Source of the DNA: Dugong dugon
Taxonomy: Eukaryota > Chordata > Mammalia > Sirenia > Dugongidae
NCBI GenBank assembly: GCA_030035585.1
Contig: CM057460.1
Location: forward strand, 134,710,714-134,774,713
Reading direction: 5' to 3'
DNA: 64,000 nt
The notes under the pieces are model-generated. The model had not been told where the DNA came from and made no database searches. It saw nothing but the letters and a program-made list of their open reading frames with translations. Position numbers and translations under genes: made by a program. Positions 22,301 through 37,300 of this stretch are shown here, one piece after another. Each line of letters opens with the position of its first letter. Positions within the stretch are counted from its first letter, which is position 1.

Positions 22301-25300
22301 TTAAATTGTTTACGAACCTTTAAGTGAAACAACCCTTAAGCATAAAGGTGCTTGCCGTAAAACAGCATGGAGTAGTAGACAACGCCTTGAGAAAAAATTA
22401 GGAAATTCATATTATATACCTGGCTCCTTTTTTTTTTTTTTAATGCTTTATTGAGAGATAATTCACCTACCGTACAATTCACCTATTTCAAGTGTGTAAT
22501 TCAGTGGCTTCTAATATTTTCACTAATATGTGCAGTCATCACCACAGTCAATTTTAGAACATTTTCATCACCTCAAAAAGAAACCCTATACCTTTAGCTA
22601 TCATCCCGTATTTCTGTATTTCTCATGCTTCCCCCTCCCCACACACACACTCTAAGCAGTCATGAATCTTTCTGTTTCTATACATTTCCCTATTCTGGAC
22701 TTAATCAGAATCGGCAACAGTGAGTGTGGAGTTACATATGAATAAAACCTGCTGCTATTCAGTCAATTCAGACTCACAGTGACCCTATAGGACAGAATAG
22801 AATTGCCCCATAGGGTTTCCAAGGAGTGGCTGACGGATTCGAACTGCCAGCCTTTTGGTTAGCAGCTGAGCTCTTAACCACTGTGCCACCAGGGCTCCTA
22901 CATATGAATGAAATTATGTAATATGTAGTCTCTTGTGACTGGTTTCTTTCACTTAGCATGTTTTCAAGATTCATTCATGTTCACTCATGTAGTATATGTG
23001 CATATATATCAGTACTTCATTCCTTTTTATTGCCAAATAATATTCCAGTGTATGGATATATCACATTTTGTTTATCCATTTGTCCCTTGATGCACATTTG
23101 GGTTGTTTCCATCTTTTGGCTATTATGAATAATGCTGCTATAAATATTGTGTACAAGAAGTTTTTCTGGGGACATATGTTTTTCTCTTGGATGTGTGTGT
23201 GTATATATATATGTACATATATATATATATAGGCTGGAATTATTGAATCATTGTAACTCTATGTTTAATCATTTGAGGAACAACCGGACTGTTTTCCTAA
23301 AGTGGTTACACCATTTTACATTCCTCCCAGCACTATGTAAGGGTTCTGATTTCTCCACATCCTTGACCACACTTGTTATTAGCTAACTTTTTGATTGTAG
23401 CCATCATAGTGGGTGTAAAGTGGTGTCTCATTTTGGTTATTATTTACATTTCCCTGATGACTAATGATCTATTGGGCATCTAGAGATCTTCCTTGAGGAA
23501 ATGTGTATTCAGACCTTTTACCCATTTTTTAATTGGGTTGTCTGTCTTTTTATTAATTGAGTTGTAAGAGTTCTTTATATAATTTAGATACAAGTCCCTT
23601 ATTAGATATATGATTTACAAAGATTTTCTCCCATTCTGTGAGTTGTCTTTTCACTTTCTTGATGGTTTCCTTTGAAGCACAAAAGTTTTAAATTATGATG
23701 AAAGTCTAGTTTATCTATTTTTTGTTTTGTTATCTTTGATCCATTTTGAATTTTTTGTATGGTGTAAGGGTTAACTTTATTCTTTTGTATATGGATGTCC
23801 AGTTATCCCATATCCTAGGCATATGATTCCTTTTGAGTTCATTTTTATATAAGATATGAGGTATGGGTTAAGATTCTTTTTTTTTTTTGCATATAAATAT
23901 TTTGTTGTTCCAACCCTGTTTGTTCTAAAGACTATTCTTTTCCTCTAGAATGGTTTTGGTACCCATGTCAAAAATCAGTTAACCCTGGATGTATGGCTTT
24001 ATAACTGGTTCTTTTAGTAACCGCATATTTAATGGCCATCTGAAGTTAAGATGAGCACTATAGTTTCACCAACACTGTCACAAGATTGTGTTTATAGAGC
24101 ATTTCAAATGGAATTTCCAGATGGAAGGTGCACAGGTCTTAGAATTCCTTTCCCATCAGATAACCCCTTGCTGTAAGTCCTTAGATACAGTACTTGGTTG
24201 ACTTCAATGAATGCTTGACTATTTACTCTTTCTGCAAAATTGTTTAGGTGATAACAAGAGTGCAAAGATAAGCAAAACACTGCAGTTCTTTGAGGACAGA
24301 AGCAAAGTACCAGTGAAATAAAAGGAGGAGATTCTAATTCTTATCAAGGTTCCTGACACATAGATGAGCAATAAATGTTTCTCTTTGACTGTTAAAAGCT
24401 CACAGAGCTTCATCTTGGAGCTTTAGAGGGACCTTGAAGGGGAGGATAACATTTCAGAGGAGGGAATGGCAAGGGGGCATATAAGGTTCAGTCCATATTC
24501 TAGGGTAGTGGTGTTAGGTGCCGTCCAGTCGGTTCCAGCTCATAGTGACCCTGTACACAACAAACGAAACACTGCCCGCTCCTGCGCCATCTTCACAATC
24601 ATTGCTATGTTTGAGCCCACTGTTGCAGCCATTATGTCAGTCCATCTCCTTGAGGGTCTTCCTGTTTCCAGTGACCTTCTACTTTACCAAGCATGATGTC
24701 CATCTCCGGGGGCTGGTTCCTCCTAATAACACATCCAGAGTACATGAGACAAAGTCTTGCCATCCTTGCCTCTAAGGCACATTCTGGCTGTATTTCTTCC
24801 AAGACAGATTTATGCATTCTTCTGGCGGTCCATGATACATTCAGTATTCTTCGCCAACACAATTCGAAGGCATCAGTTCTTCAGTCTTCCTTATTCATTG
24901 TCCAGCTTTTATATTCTAGAGAACTGTAAGTAATCCTGCATGGCTGAATATAGGGTGTGTTACAGATTTACTATGTAGTGAGATTGTGAAGGACTTTGAA
25001 ATTTATTATTTAGTCAGGAGGATTTGCATGACAGTCACATGGTTACCTAGGAAGATTAATGTGGTAGCATTCTGAGGGGTGAATTTGAGTGGGAGATACT
25101 GTTGGCAGGTAGGTAAGATGGAGACCAAATTATAACAGTCTGAGATTAAAGTCCTCGAGAAGGGCAGTGCAGATAATTAAGAAAAGGAAATCGATATGAT
25201 AACATTAAAAGACATTTCTCCGGGGAAGAATGGTAAGTTTATTTCATTTTAAGATGGGTTACACGAGTGAAGATAACATCAGGCAGCTAGAAATGCTGGA

Positions 25301-28300
25301 TGGGCTCGAGATGCACATCTGGGTGTAAGCCTCGTAAATTTATTGAATAGTAATGCTGAACTAAGCTCTGTGTAAAAGTCTTGTCCTTACCCTCATGGAG
25401 TGTATGAAGCAACAGAAGACAGTGTAATAAATGCAGTCATGTAAACAGATACCTGTGGTACCCAGTGATACGTGTGTAATTGAAATGTGCATGTGGTCAG
25501 AAGTAGTATAGAAGATAGGAGTGATTTAATGGCATAGAAATGATGTTTGAAACCCTGGAAGTGGGTGACAACATCAAGGGAGAGTAAGCAGAGTAAGACA
25601 AGGCCCCTTTTGGTAAAGAGGAATTGGAAATAAGTGTAGTATCTCTTGCTTTCATACAACAAGTAGTAACAGTGTTTAACTTGTTTTTTTTAATTCTGGA
25701 TTATAATTTTCAGGTATGCCACTAACTAAATGTATTAATCTTTTGGAAGTTTAATTATGAATTGCCAGTGTTTCAGAGAGAAACATTTTGTGACCAGGTA
25801 TTTAAAGGCAATAGGCATGGAAAATTACTACAAAGAGATTTATAAAGAGGTACAACTCTAGTTGTCAACTTTCACTTGAAACCATTAAATTTAAGGATTT
25901 TAGAATGCATTATTTTTAGTGACTCTAAAAAAATGTTCTATAAAGTTGCTTGCGGCAGAGATGCTCAGCTTTCTCTGTGCATGCAGTTTTTTTCCTTGAA
26001 AAAAATAAAATTTGTCTTTAATGTCAATTTTGCAAATGCCTACTTCCCTGTGAAATTTTCCCGTCTGATATTTTTAAAGTTAACGTTAAAATTACACGTA
26101 AGAAAGTTCACTTAACCATTGTCACTGAGTCAGTTCGGACTAATAGCGACCCTATAAGACAGAGTAGAACTGCCCCATAGAGTTTCCAAGGAGTGGCTGG
26201 TGGATTCGAACTGTCATTCTTTTGGTTAGCAGCTGAGCTGTTAACCACTGTGCTAACCTAAAGTCGCAAAGCTTTTGCTCATGTTTCCTTCTAGAAGCTT
26301 TATAGTTTTAGGTTTTACTTTTAGGCCTATGATTCATTTTGAGTTCATTTTTGCATAAGATACGAGGTATGGGTTAAGATTCAGTTTTTTGCTTATAGAT
26401 ATTCAGTTGTTCCAGCACCATTGGTTGAAAGACTAGCCTTTCTCCATTGGATTGACTTTGCAACTTTGTCAAAAAACAGTTGACCATATGTGTGTGGGTC
26501 TGTTTCTGGACTCTGTTCTGTTTCATTGATCTGTTGTCTGTTCTTTTGCCAGTTCTATACTGTCTTGATTAACTAGTAGCTAAGTCTTGAAATCAGGTGG
26601 AGTGAATCCTCTCATTTTGTACTTTTGAAAATTGTTTTGACTATTCTAGTTCTTTTGCCTTTGTGTATAATTTTAGAATCAACTTGTTGACTGCCACAAA
26701 AAAATCCTACTGAAATTTTAATTGGGACTGGAAGTCCTTAGATGGTACAGACAGTTAAATGCTTGACTACTAACCAAAAGGTTGGCAATTCAAACCCACC
26801 TAGAGGCACCTTGGAAGAAAGGCCTGGTGATCTCCTTTTGAAAGGTCATAGGCTTAAAAACCCTACAGAGCATATTTCTATTCTGCAACACATGGGTGGT
26901 GGCTGTGGGTTGGAATTGACTCATAAGGGTCATTCTTCACGTTTTGGCTCTTTCCCCAGTCTGTCTGTTATTAATTACTTTTAGGTCATTGCATTCTGTA
27001 GTATATCCATAAGTTTTAATGTTAATAAGTGGGAGAGAGAGGCTGTACAGTGCTTCCTTGATCTTGGTTGGAATCTTAAGCTCCACTTTTTAATTGACAA
27101 GATACTGGCAACAACCTTGGAATTTTTTATAAAAAATAATCTGCACACTATGAGGTGATGATGTAGGTGTATAGAGTACACATTTATTAAAGATACTGAT
27201 GTCTCTTCAAGTGCATATCTTGAACTGTAGCTCTAGCCTACTAGAACCTGTGCCCCAGGCGAAGAAGCCATCAGTGCTCCCTTCCACCATTGCTTTCTCT
27301 TTCGGTGGCCGCTCTCCACATGTTCCTTTCCATGCTCTGGAGAAGATCTCTTCTACTTCATGGGATCCTGGAAGAGAAGAGGAATGGAGAAGCAAGGGCA
27401 GATAAGTGGGTCCTGACCGTCTTTAGTGAGTGAGTCCTGACAGTCTTTAGTGAGTGAGTTTGTTCCACAGCTGCTGCTAGAATTGCCCACCGGTCACACC
27501 TTTCCCAACCCACACTGCACTCCTCTGATCTGGACTGTAGGACAAAAGAGTAGTTTTTGTTATATACACATGCTAGGTTTTCTTTCTCTGCTTTTGGTGT
27601 CAGAGAACCTTAAGGACCCAAGATATTAGCATAATATGAACATTCAGTTATGATAAAACTAGGTTATAGGTTGCAAATAGTTCACATATATTATAGCTGT
27701 CTACTGTGTTACAGCTTTTGCTTTGAACAATCATTTATTTTAAAGAACTTAAGAGAGAAACAATAGTTACTTTTAATTACTAAGATATTTACCACTTTTG
27801 TGGCCCTTTCTTCAACCAGGTTTCTCTCTTGTATCATTTCTCTTCAGCATAAAGAACTTCTGTTAGTAGTTTTCTTTGAGCAGGTCTGTTGGTGATGAAT
27901 TTTCTTACTTGTGCTTCATCTGAACACTCTTTATTTCACCTCCTTCCTGAGGGATACTTTTGCTGTTTGTAGATTTCTGAGTCAGTAGCTCTTCTCTTTC
28001 AGCACTTTGCATGTGTTCTTCCACTGTTTTCTAGCCTTTGTGGTATTTTTTTTTTAAATAATATTTTATTGTGTAGGTGAAAGTTTACAAAGCAAATTAG
28101 GTTCCCCTTTAACAATGTTTATACAAATTGTTCCTTACCATTGGTTGCAATTTTTACAATGTGTCAACGTTCTCATTTCCATTCTGTTTGTTCTGTTTCC
28201 ATTAACCTAGCTTCACTTCCCCTCCTTGCCTTCTCATCTTTGCTTTTGGGTAGATGTTGACCGTTTGGTCTCATATAGTTAATTATTTGAGCACATTACT

Positions 28301-31300
28301 TATGGGTGTCATTGTTTATTTTATAAGCCGATCTATTTTTTGACTGAAAGGTGACCTGCAGAAATAGCTTCAATTCCAAGCTCAAAGGTTATCTTAGGGC
28401 AGTAGTCTCAGGGGTTCCTTAGTCTCTGTTGGTCCAGTAGGTCTGGCCTTTTTTAGGAATTTGAGTTTTGTTTTACATTTTTCTTCCATTCTATCCAGCA
28501 CCTTCTGTTGTGTCCCTACTCAGGATGGTCGATAGCTGGTAGACAGCAGTAGCCAGGTACCATCTAATCCTTCTAGTTTCAGGTTAGAAGAGGCTGTGGT
28601 TCATGTGGGCTCTTAGTCCTATGGACTAGTTTCTTCTTTGAGCCTTTGATTTCCTTCGTTCTCTTTTGCTCCATACGAGTAGACACCAGTAGTTGTATCT
28701 TAGACAGCTGCTTGCAAGCTTTTAAGACCCCAGACAATAGTCACCAAACTCAGATATAGGACATTATCTTAATGAACTATGTTTTGCCAGTTGACTAAGT
28801 TGTCCCCCAAGACTATGGTCCCAAGCCTTTTAACCCAGTAAACCAATCCCGCGAGTTGTTTGGATATGTTTAGGAGGCCCCCGTAACTGCCCCCTATGTG
28901 GTTTGTTATGTATGTGGATATATATGTAGCACACACAAACGTGTATATAGGTATGCCTACAGATAAACCTATACATGCATGTGCATTTACTCACATATGC
29001 CTTTCTGTACACATAAACATCCATATCTACCTACATAACCACACATATATTTTTTTGGTTGTTTTTACTGTTGTTGCAAAATTGTATATGTTATAGCATT
29101 TACTAAAATTGTCCCTTTTTCTCACGTACTTTCTTTTTCTTGTGTACTTCTTAGTGTCCTTATTTACCTTGTGCCAACCTCACCCATATTTGGACTCGTC
29201 TTTCCCATCACCAAATGTAACAAATGTCTACTATCTAGAAAGCCATTCCCCCTCCCTCTCCCTCCCATTCCTGGTAACCATCAAAGAACATTGCTTTCTG
29301 TGTGTATACCTAGTCTTGACTTTTTATAATGGTGGGACCATACAATATTTGTCTTTTTGTGATTGACTTATTTCACTCAGCATAATGTCCTCCAGATTCG
29401 TTAATGTTTTAAGAAGTTTTATGGACTCCTCATTATTTTTTATAGTTGCACAGTATTCCATTGTATGTATGTAGCGCAAGTTGTTTATTCATTAACCCAT
29501 TAAAGGGAACTTAGGTTGTTTCCATCTTTTTGCTATTGTGAAGGCTTTTTGGTTTCTGATGAAAAATATGCAGTCTTTCAAGTTAGTGTGCCCCTGTAAG
29601 TTTGTTTTTGTCTGGATGCTTTCATGTTTGCTTTTCCATGTCTTTGATTTTTAGTATAGTTTTCTTTGAGTTTATCTTCTTTGGAGTTTGCTGAGCTTCT
29701 TGAGTCTATAAATATATGTCTTTCATCAAATTTGGGAAGTTTCAGCCATTATTTCTTCAAATGTTTCTGCAACAGTCTTCTGTCTCTCCTGGGATTCCAG
29801 TAACATAAATGTTAGACTTTTTGCTATAGTCCCACATATAGTCTTGGTGCTTTGTTCTTTGCCCCCCCCCCCACTTTTTTTTCTTTCTTTTACTGAGATC
29901 GAATACTTTCTATTGATTTATTTTCAACTTCACTAACTCTTCATTTCCATTCTGTTACTGAGCCTGTTGAATGAACTTTTTATTTCAGATAATTTTTTTT
30001 CAGTTCTCAAATTTTCATTTTTTTTTTTTTTATAGCGTCTATTTTTTTGCTGAGAACTTGTGGCTTTTCATTCATTTCCAGTATACTTATCTTTACCTCA
30101 TAGAGCATAGTTAGGAAAGCTTTTAAAAGTTTTTTATGACTAATACTTCTAACATTTGGCTTATCTCATGATTGGTATCTGTTGATTGTCTTTTCTCTTT
30201 AGAATTAGCTAAATTTCTGGACTTTCTTTATTTTGTCTATTGGTTTCCTTTTTAATCAGCAGGAGAGAAAGACTATAGTGGGCTTAACTACATACATTAG
30301 TTATCTATTGCTTTGTAACAAATTACTCCAAAATTTAGCAACTTAAAATAACAATCTCATACAGTAACTGAGGGTTGGAAATCTAGGAGCAGCTTAGCTG
30401 GGTGTTCTGACTCATGGTCTCTCATATGGTTGCAGTCAAGATGTCAGCCAGGGCTGCAGTGATCTGAAGGCTGAAGAGGATCCAGTTCTAAGCTCACTCA
30501 TATGGCTACTGAGAGGAACCTTTAGTTCCTTGCTGTGTGGGCCTTTCCATAGGATAGCTCAGTATTTAGCAGCTGGTTTCTCCCAGAGTCAGTGATCAGA
30601 GAAAAGAACACGTAGGGGGCAGCAAGAGACTACCCAAGATGGAAGCCACAGTCTTTTATAACCTAATTTCAGAAGTGACATACCATCATTTCTGCTGTAT
30701 GCTGTTGGTCACACAGACCAACCTCTGTGTGGTACAGTGCAGGAGGGTCCTATACAAGGGTATGAATACTTGGAAGCAGGGCTCATTGGGAGCCGTTTTG
30801 GAGGCTGATTATCACACTCCATTTTGGTTGCATCTTGAATTCTGTGTGTTTCTAAGTTTTATACGTTTTCCTCATCATTAAGATGAATTTCTCTTTTACA
30901 TGCAGTGAGTTTTCACATTGTTTTAAGTGGTGTTGTAGATATAGCAAAACTTCTTGCTTTATCACCACTTTCTTTCTATCTCTGTGGTCACTGTTTGATC
31001 CTTAACCACACCATGTCTGAAATACCTCTGTAAAACCTTTGTCCACATACCAGTCCATCTCGAAAAACAACTGCCATACATTCAACTGTACACGTGAAGA
31101 TTGTTGAAATATCATGTGTTTTATCATGTATATATCTACCACAATTCAAAAAGAGAGAGAGAAAACAGCTGCCATGGTAATCTGAATTATTCAAGAAAGA
31201 ATTCAGTTGATCCTTTACTGTTCATTCCTTTGACTTGTTTTTCTAGTCATCAATCATTTGGCCAATATTTTCTCTCATTACTGCTGCACCTCACTCCACC

Positions 31301-34300
31301 TTAGCTCAATTAAGAAATGTGTAGTGGTTATATGCCATTTTGATCACCAGCATCCAAACAACTTTCTTATTTTAGGGGCTCTCAAGATAGGTAATAGATA
31401 GCCCAGAAGGATCAGTAAGAGACTAGTCATAGGACAGGCAAGTGTCCAGGGATGACAGAAGCACAGAAGCAAGGGTCCAGAGATGGCAGTACCAGGAGTG
31501 GCATACATGAGTAGATTATTCATATGGCAGGATCTTGGCTACCTCCCTTGATTCCTGTGCCTCATTCTCTACGTTCCTTGTCAATTCTATGAGCTCCCTG
31601 ACATTTTTCTAACATATTCTTCTTCCTCTTAAATGAACAAGTCGGTTTATGTTGTTTACAACTAAAACTCTTATCAATACAGTATGTCACCCATTAAACA
31701 ACTGCCATTCCTACCTGAGTGGCTTGTTCATGTTCATGAACACATCTGAACTATTCTCTCTCTTCTCTGTCCATTACTTTCTCCAAACATCCAAACACTT
31801 CAATTTTACAGAAAGCCTTTTCTAAGCAAGCCAAACCGATCTGACAATACTTTTATTCCACTTCTTACTCCTCACCTCCCCAACTTAGGCAGTTTACTAA
31901 ATTTCAGTATTCTACCTAAATATTACTGTCTAAATTTCAGTATTCATTTATGAATGTTAAGAAAACATATTCAAATAAGCATAGTCAAATCTCAAATACT
32001 AATATGGTGACGATGGTCAATAGAAAAACAAACCTACTTTGAGTAATCCAAAACTCTATCCTTTCGTTGTTATTCATAACATCCTTCACCAATTAATCCT
32101 TACATAGCACAGCTAAAGTACGTACTTAGTATTCATTTATCATCAGTCAAGTTAACTAATAAACCAAATAACTTATTTAACAATAAAATTTCTTTGAGCT
32201 TATTATGAAATGTAAACAATGATACCTTACTTCACTACGTAGTATATACCAGCTAGTAATGGTCTGTAGATTCAAAGATGAAAAGCCGTGTCTCTACTCT
32301 CAAGCAGCTTAAAAGTTCAATAACAAAAACATATATAGTCATGCGTTGCTTAATGTCCATGATACCTTCTGTGAAATAGGACACTGTGTAATTTGGATGT
32401 TGTCTTAGTTAATCTAGTGCTGCTATAACAGAAATACCACAAGTGGATGGCTTTATCAAAGAGAAATTTATTCTCTCCCAGTCTAGGAGGATAGAAGTCT
32501 GAATTCAGGGCGCCAGCTGCAGGGGAATACTTTCTCTCTGTGTCGGCTCTGGGGAAAGGTCCTTTTCATCAATCTTCCCCTGCTCTAGGAGCTTCTCAGC
32601 ACAGGGACCTCGGGTCCAAAGGATGCACTCTGCTCCCGGCTTTGCTTTCTTGGTGGTAGGAGGTCCCTCTGTCTCTCTGCTCTCTTCTCTCTTTTATATC
32701 TCAAAAAAGATTGACTCAAGACACAACATAATCCTGTAGATTGAGTTCTACTTCATTAATGTAACTGCCTCTAGAGGTAGGATTTATAACACACAGGAAA
32801 ATCACATCAGCTCACAAAATGGTGGACAACTACACAGTACTGGGAATTGTGGCCTAGCCAAGTTGACACACATTTTTTGGGGGACACAATTCAGTGCATA
32901 ACAGACATTGTGCGAGCACCATATTATGTACAACATTACCTCATAACAACACAGTCACTGTGTCTTTAAAAGCCTTAAAGCCTGACATTGTCTTGACCTC
33001 CTTATGGATGAAGATCCTTTCAAGAATTCACTTCCAGAATAAGGAGGTTTTATCCGTATTAAAAATTTACTGGGTCAAATTAACCCCCCTCTACAATTAA
33101 CTTCTCTAATATTTCAACAAATTCTTCTGCTGCCTTCCCATCAGCACTCGCAGATTCACAACTCACTTTCACATTTTGCGGCGAAAAACGTTTAAACTGC
33201 CTGAACCCCCAGAGCTAGCACTAATCTCAATATCATAGTCTGGTCCTGCTTTTTCTTTAGCATCTCGAAGAAGCTTCATGCCTTAGCACTGATAGTCAAC
33301 ATGCTGAAAGGGGTTCACCCTGGTGGTGTAGTAGTTAAGTGCTGCGGCTGCTAACCAAAAGGTTGGCAGTTCGAATCTACCGGCCACCCCTTGTAAACCC
33401 TGTGGTGCAGCTCTGCTCTGTTCTGTAGGGTCACTATGAGTCAGAATTGACTCAATGGCAGATTTTGTGTGTGTGTGTATGTGTGTGTGTGTGTATGCGT
33501 ATGCCTTAAATATTTTATTTTATTTTACCTTAAAACAATTGTATGTTCACTTAAAATTTTTTAAGCTTTTTATTTTGAAATGAATTTAGACTTAGAAAAA
33601 AGTTACAAAAATATTATACTGAGTTCTTGTATACCTTTACCCAGCTAACAGGTTATACAACAATGAAGCATTTGTCATAACCAGAATATTATTATTTATG
33701 AAATACTATTAACGAATTTATAGACCTTATTCAGATTTCACGAGTTTTCCCACTAATATTCTTTTTCTTGTCCAGGATCTGATCCAGAATCCCACATTGC
33801 ATTTCATTGTATTTTTTTCTTCCTTCCTGTGTAATGGGTTTTTTGTTTGTCTCTCATGACTTGGATACTTTTGAAAGATACTGGCCAGTTAATTTGTAGA
33901 ATGTCCCTCAATTTGGATTTATTTTCTCGTGATCAGATTGACATTATGTATTTCTGGCTCTTGCACTATAGTCTCTTATACACAGTTGTTTGTAAATGTA
34001 TGTTGTTGTTAATTTGTGCCATTGGATGGATTCCAACTCATAGCAACCCTGCGGGACAGAGTAGGACTGCCGCATAGGGTTTCCTAGGCTGTAATCTTTA
34101 TGGAAGCCGACTGTCACATCTTTCTCTCTTGGAGTGGCTGGTGGGTTTGAACCTCTGACCTTTTGGTTAGCAGCCGTGCTCTTAACCGTTGTGCCACCAG
34201 GCCTCCTTTGTAAATGCATATAGATCCGTATTTAACAGGTCACGTATCACATAATGAAATTTAGGTGGTTTTTAGAGGGTAAACCTTTGAATTAAACCCA

Positions 34301-37300
34301 GTAGCTATTAAAAATCTTCTGAAAGAAATAAGAGAATTTCAAGAAGATCTACTTTTATTCCTAAAATACAATAAAATTTACTTCTGGAATAGTTCTGTCC
34401 AGTATAATGTGAGCCACATATTTAATTTTAAATTCTTAGTAGTCACATTTAAAAGGGTAGAAAGAAATAGGTAGAATTAATTTTAGTAATATATTTAATT
34501 CAATATATCTAAAATATCCTTTCAGTGTTTAATCAATATAAAAATTGTTAATATGATACTCTTTTTTTTACTAAGTCTTCAAAATTCAGTTTGTATGTTA
34601 CATTTATAGCACATTTCAATATAGACTAGCCACATTTCAAATGTTCAGTAGCCACGTAGCTAGAGACTAATTTTAGATAGTACAACCCTTGACTTAATCA
34701 AATCATCATAGTGTTTACGTAGGCTGTATTTTGGTCCCTGTGAAATTGTTTTCACTGAATTTCCCTTTGATGCAATGGCATAGGTGCTCTAACAAAACAG
34801 TCAGACTCATTCATGTAAGTATTAAATTAACAGCAACAAGTTGGAGTTTACTGTTTTTAAAATTGCATTTAAAATTTTTTACTATTTTATTTCTTTCAAA
34901 ATTAGTTTTTGTCTCAAAGTCAGTGTCAAACAAGTTTTGGAAATTCAAAAGGAAATCAAGTTAGCACTCTGGCTTTAGAAATTATAAAATAATAAATTGG
35001 ATAGGTAAAAAGAGTATTAGCAATTAGCTGATGCAGCCCTCATTTTATTGACAAAAAAACTGATACCCAAGGAGATTCATTATGAAACTGTAGAGAAGTT
35101 GGTTAGGGTAGGACCAGAACTAGAATCTGAGCTTCTGATTCCTGAGAAACGTTTGGGATTTTAGAGATAGGAACCTTTGTTTAAAATGAAGTTGAATATA
35201 TAGGTAATATATGAGATCTTAGTGGCTATATTTTATCTGACACAAGTATATCTTAGTTTCTAGGAGGGTAAGGAGAAGAAATGCAAAACAACATTTATTT
35301 TTAATGAATATTGACACCTTTCTATAAAAACATGGATCATGTGTGGTAGGTATGTACTTTTTTCACAGAATGGCTTATAAGCAAGTATCTTTCTGTGTCA
35401 ATAAATGCCACTCTTCTAAATTTTTATGTGGATGTACTGGCTGTTTCCAGCTTTTCATGTTATCTGATTGACAAACTTGTGGCTAAATCTTTGGCATGTC
35501 CATAGTTATTTTTTTATAATGCAATTAACAGAATACTCATTGAGTATTTGCTGCAGGACATTGAGTAAAAAGTAGTGCACAAGATAACTCCTCTTTCCTT
35601 ATAGAACTTATAGTCTAGGACAGGTAATAATTATATATGGTAAGAAAAATTATGATAGGAGAAATAGATATTTTGTGGGACCATCTAGGCTAGGCACCTG
35701 TGCAGACTCAGCTAGAACTGAGTTTAAGACTCTCAGAAATATCTTCCAGAGGAAGTAATATATAAGCTTATTTACTCTTTAAATTCCTTTAAGTGAAATT
35801 GCTAAGTTAATTGGAGGCACACCTTTGTGAGAGTTTGGGTCTGTAAAAATGAGTTCCAGAGAGAAAAGAGTCTTCTTTAAGTTTTTAGTTAACAATTTGA
35901 AACTGTTTTTGAAAACTCTGAAGAAATGTCCTCATGCCATAGAGGATATTGTTACTGCTATTAGCTGCCATCAGGTCGACTGACTCATGGCAGCCTTAGG
36001 TACGACAAAACGAATCCTTGCCTGATCCTGCATCATCCTCACGATCGCCAGCATGTTTGAATCTATTGTTGTGCCTGTTGTGCCAGTTCATCTCACCGAG
36101 GGTCTCCCACTCCCTCCTTGGCTCTCTGTTTCACCACACATGGGGTACTTCAGCAATTGATCCCTCCTGATCTCGTGTTGAAAGCAAGCGAGTTGGCCAG
36201 TGTTCTGTTGTGATCCATAAGGTTTTCATTGGCTAAATTTCAGAAGTAGATTGCCAGGCCTTTCTTCTTCATCTGTCTTAGTCTGGAAGCTCTGCTAAAA
36301 CCTGTCTACCATGGGTAACCCTGCTGGTATTTGAAATACCAGTTGCCTAACTTCTAGCATCATAGCAACATACAAGCCATCACAGTACGACAAACTGCAA
36401 AATGGGTGGTGGGCCCTCAGAGTAGGTAATACAAGTAGCTGTTCTTGTTCTTTCCTCTTTTCTTGTCAAGAGAATGTTCTTTTTCTGTAGTGTACAAGGA
36501 CATAATTACAACGGACAAACATGCTAATCCGTTACCCATTATTGTTCTTTTAACAGTCAAGCCCGTCATCTCCAGAACCAGCTAGTCTTCCTGCAGAAGT
36601 TATTAGTATAAATTCCAGTGGTCCAAAACCCACAGAAGTTGTGCTAGAAGATGACAGAGAAGATCTTTTTGCAGGTAATTGTGAACATCTTTGTTTTGAA
36701 TAATAGCCAATTGTAGTATATATCCTGTTAGATACAAAATATTCTCTAAAGCAAATTTGGAATCTTGTATAAAGTATTAATGGTAGCTCGTAACTTAAAA
36801 TAGGAAATTACGAACTAGATCACTTTATAAAAAATGTTGACTGTTGAGAAGAGCATAAAATGTGATCCTTTCTAGTTCTAGGCTTTTAGGCATTTGGAAA
36901 TAAACTACACATTATAATTTGGTTACTTTTGTTACCACTTGGACTCAAAAAACCATGGTTATGACATTCATTCTTTGAGAAATAGCAAAGATTGTATTCT
37001 TTGTATTCCTTAACAAATCACAAAGCAAAATTAAACTGTAGATTTAAAAATCACTCTCATTAATATTCTCTTTATGTTTGAAATCTGTTTTTAATAAAAC
37101 GCTGCAGTATTTACCACCTGTTCTATTTTGATTGACTTTTAGGTGAGTAAACTGATACTTGAGGAATTTGTTTTTGATAAGGGAGAAAGATTTGGTATAA
37201 TCCATCCTAACTTTAAAATGTATGTGTATCAGACATTCCAAAACAGTTATCTACTTTAAGATTTAAAATTTAGAGACAGTGTTTTGATATTAAGAAGCAA

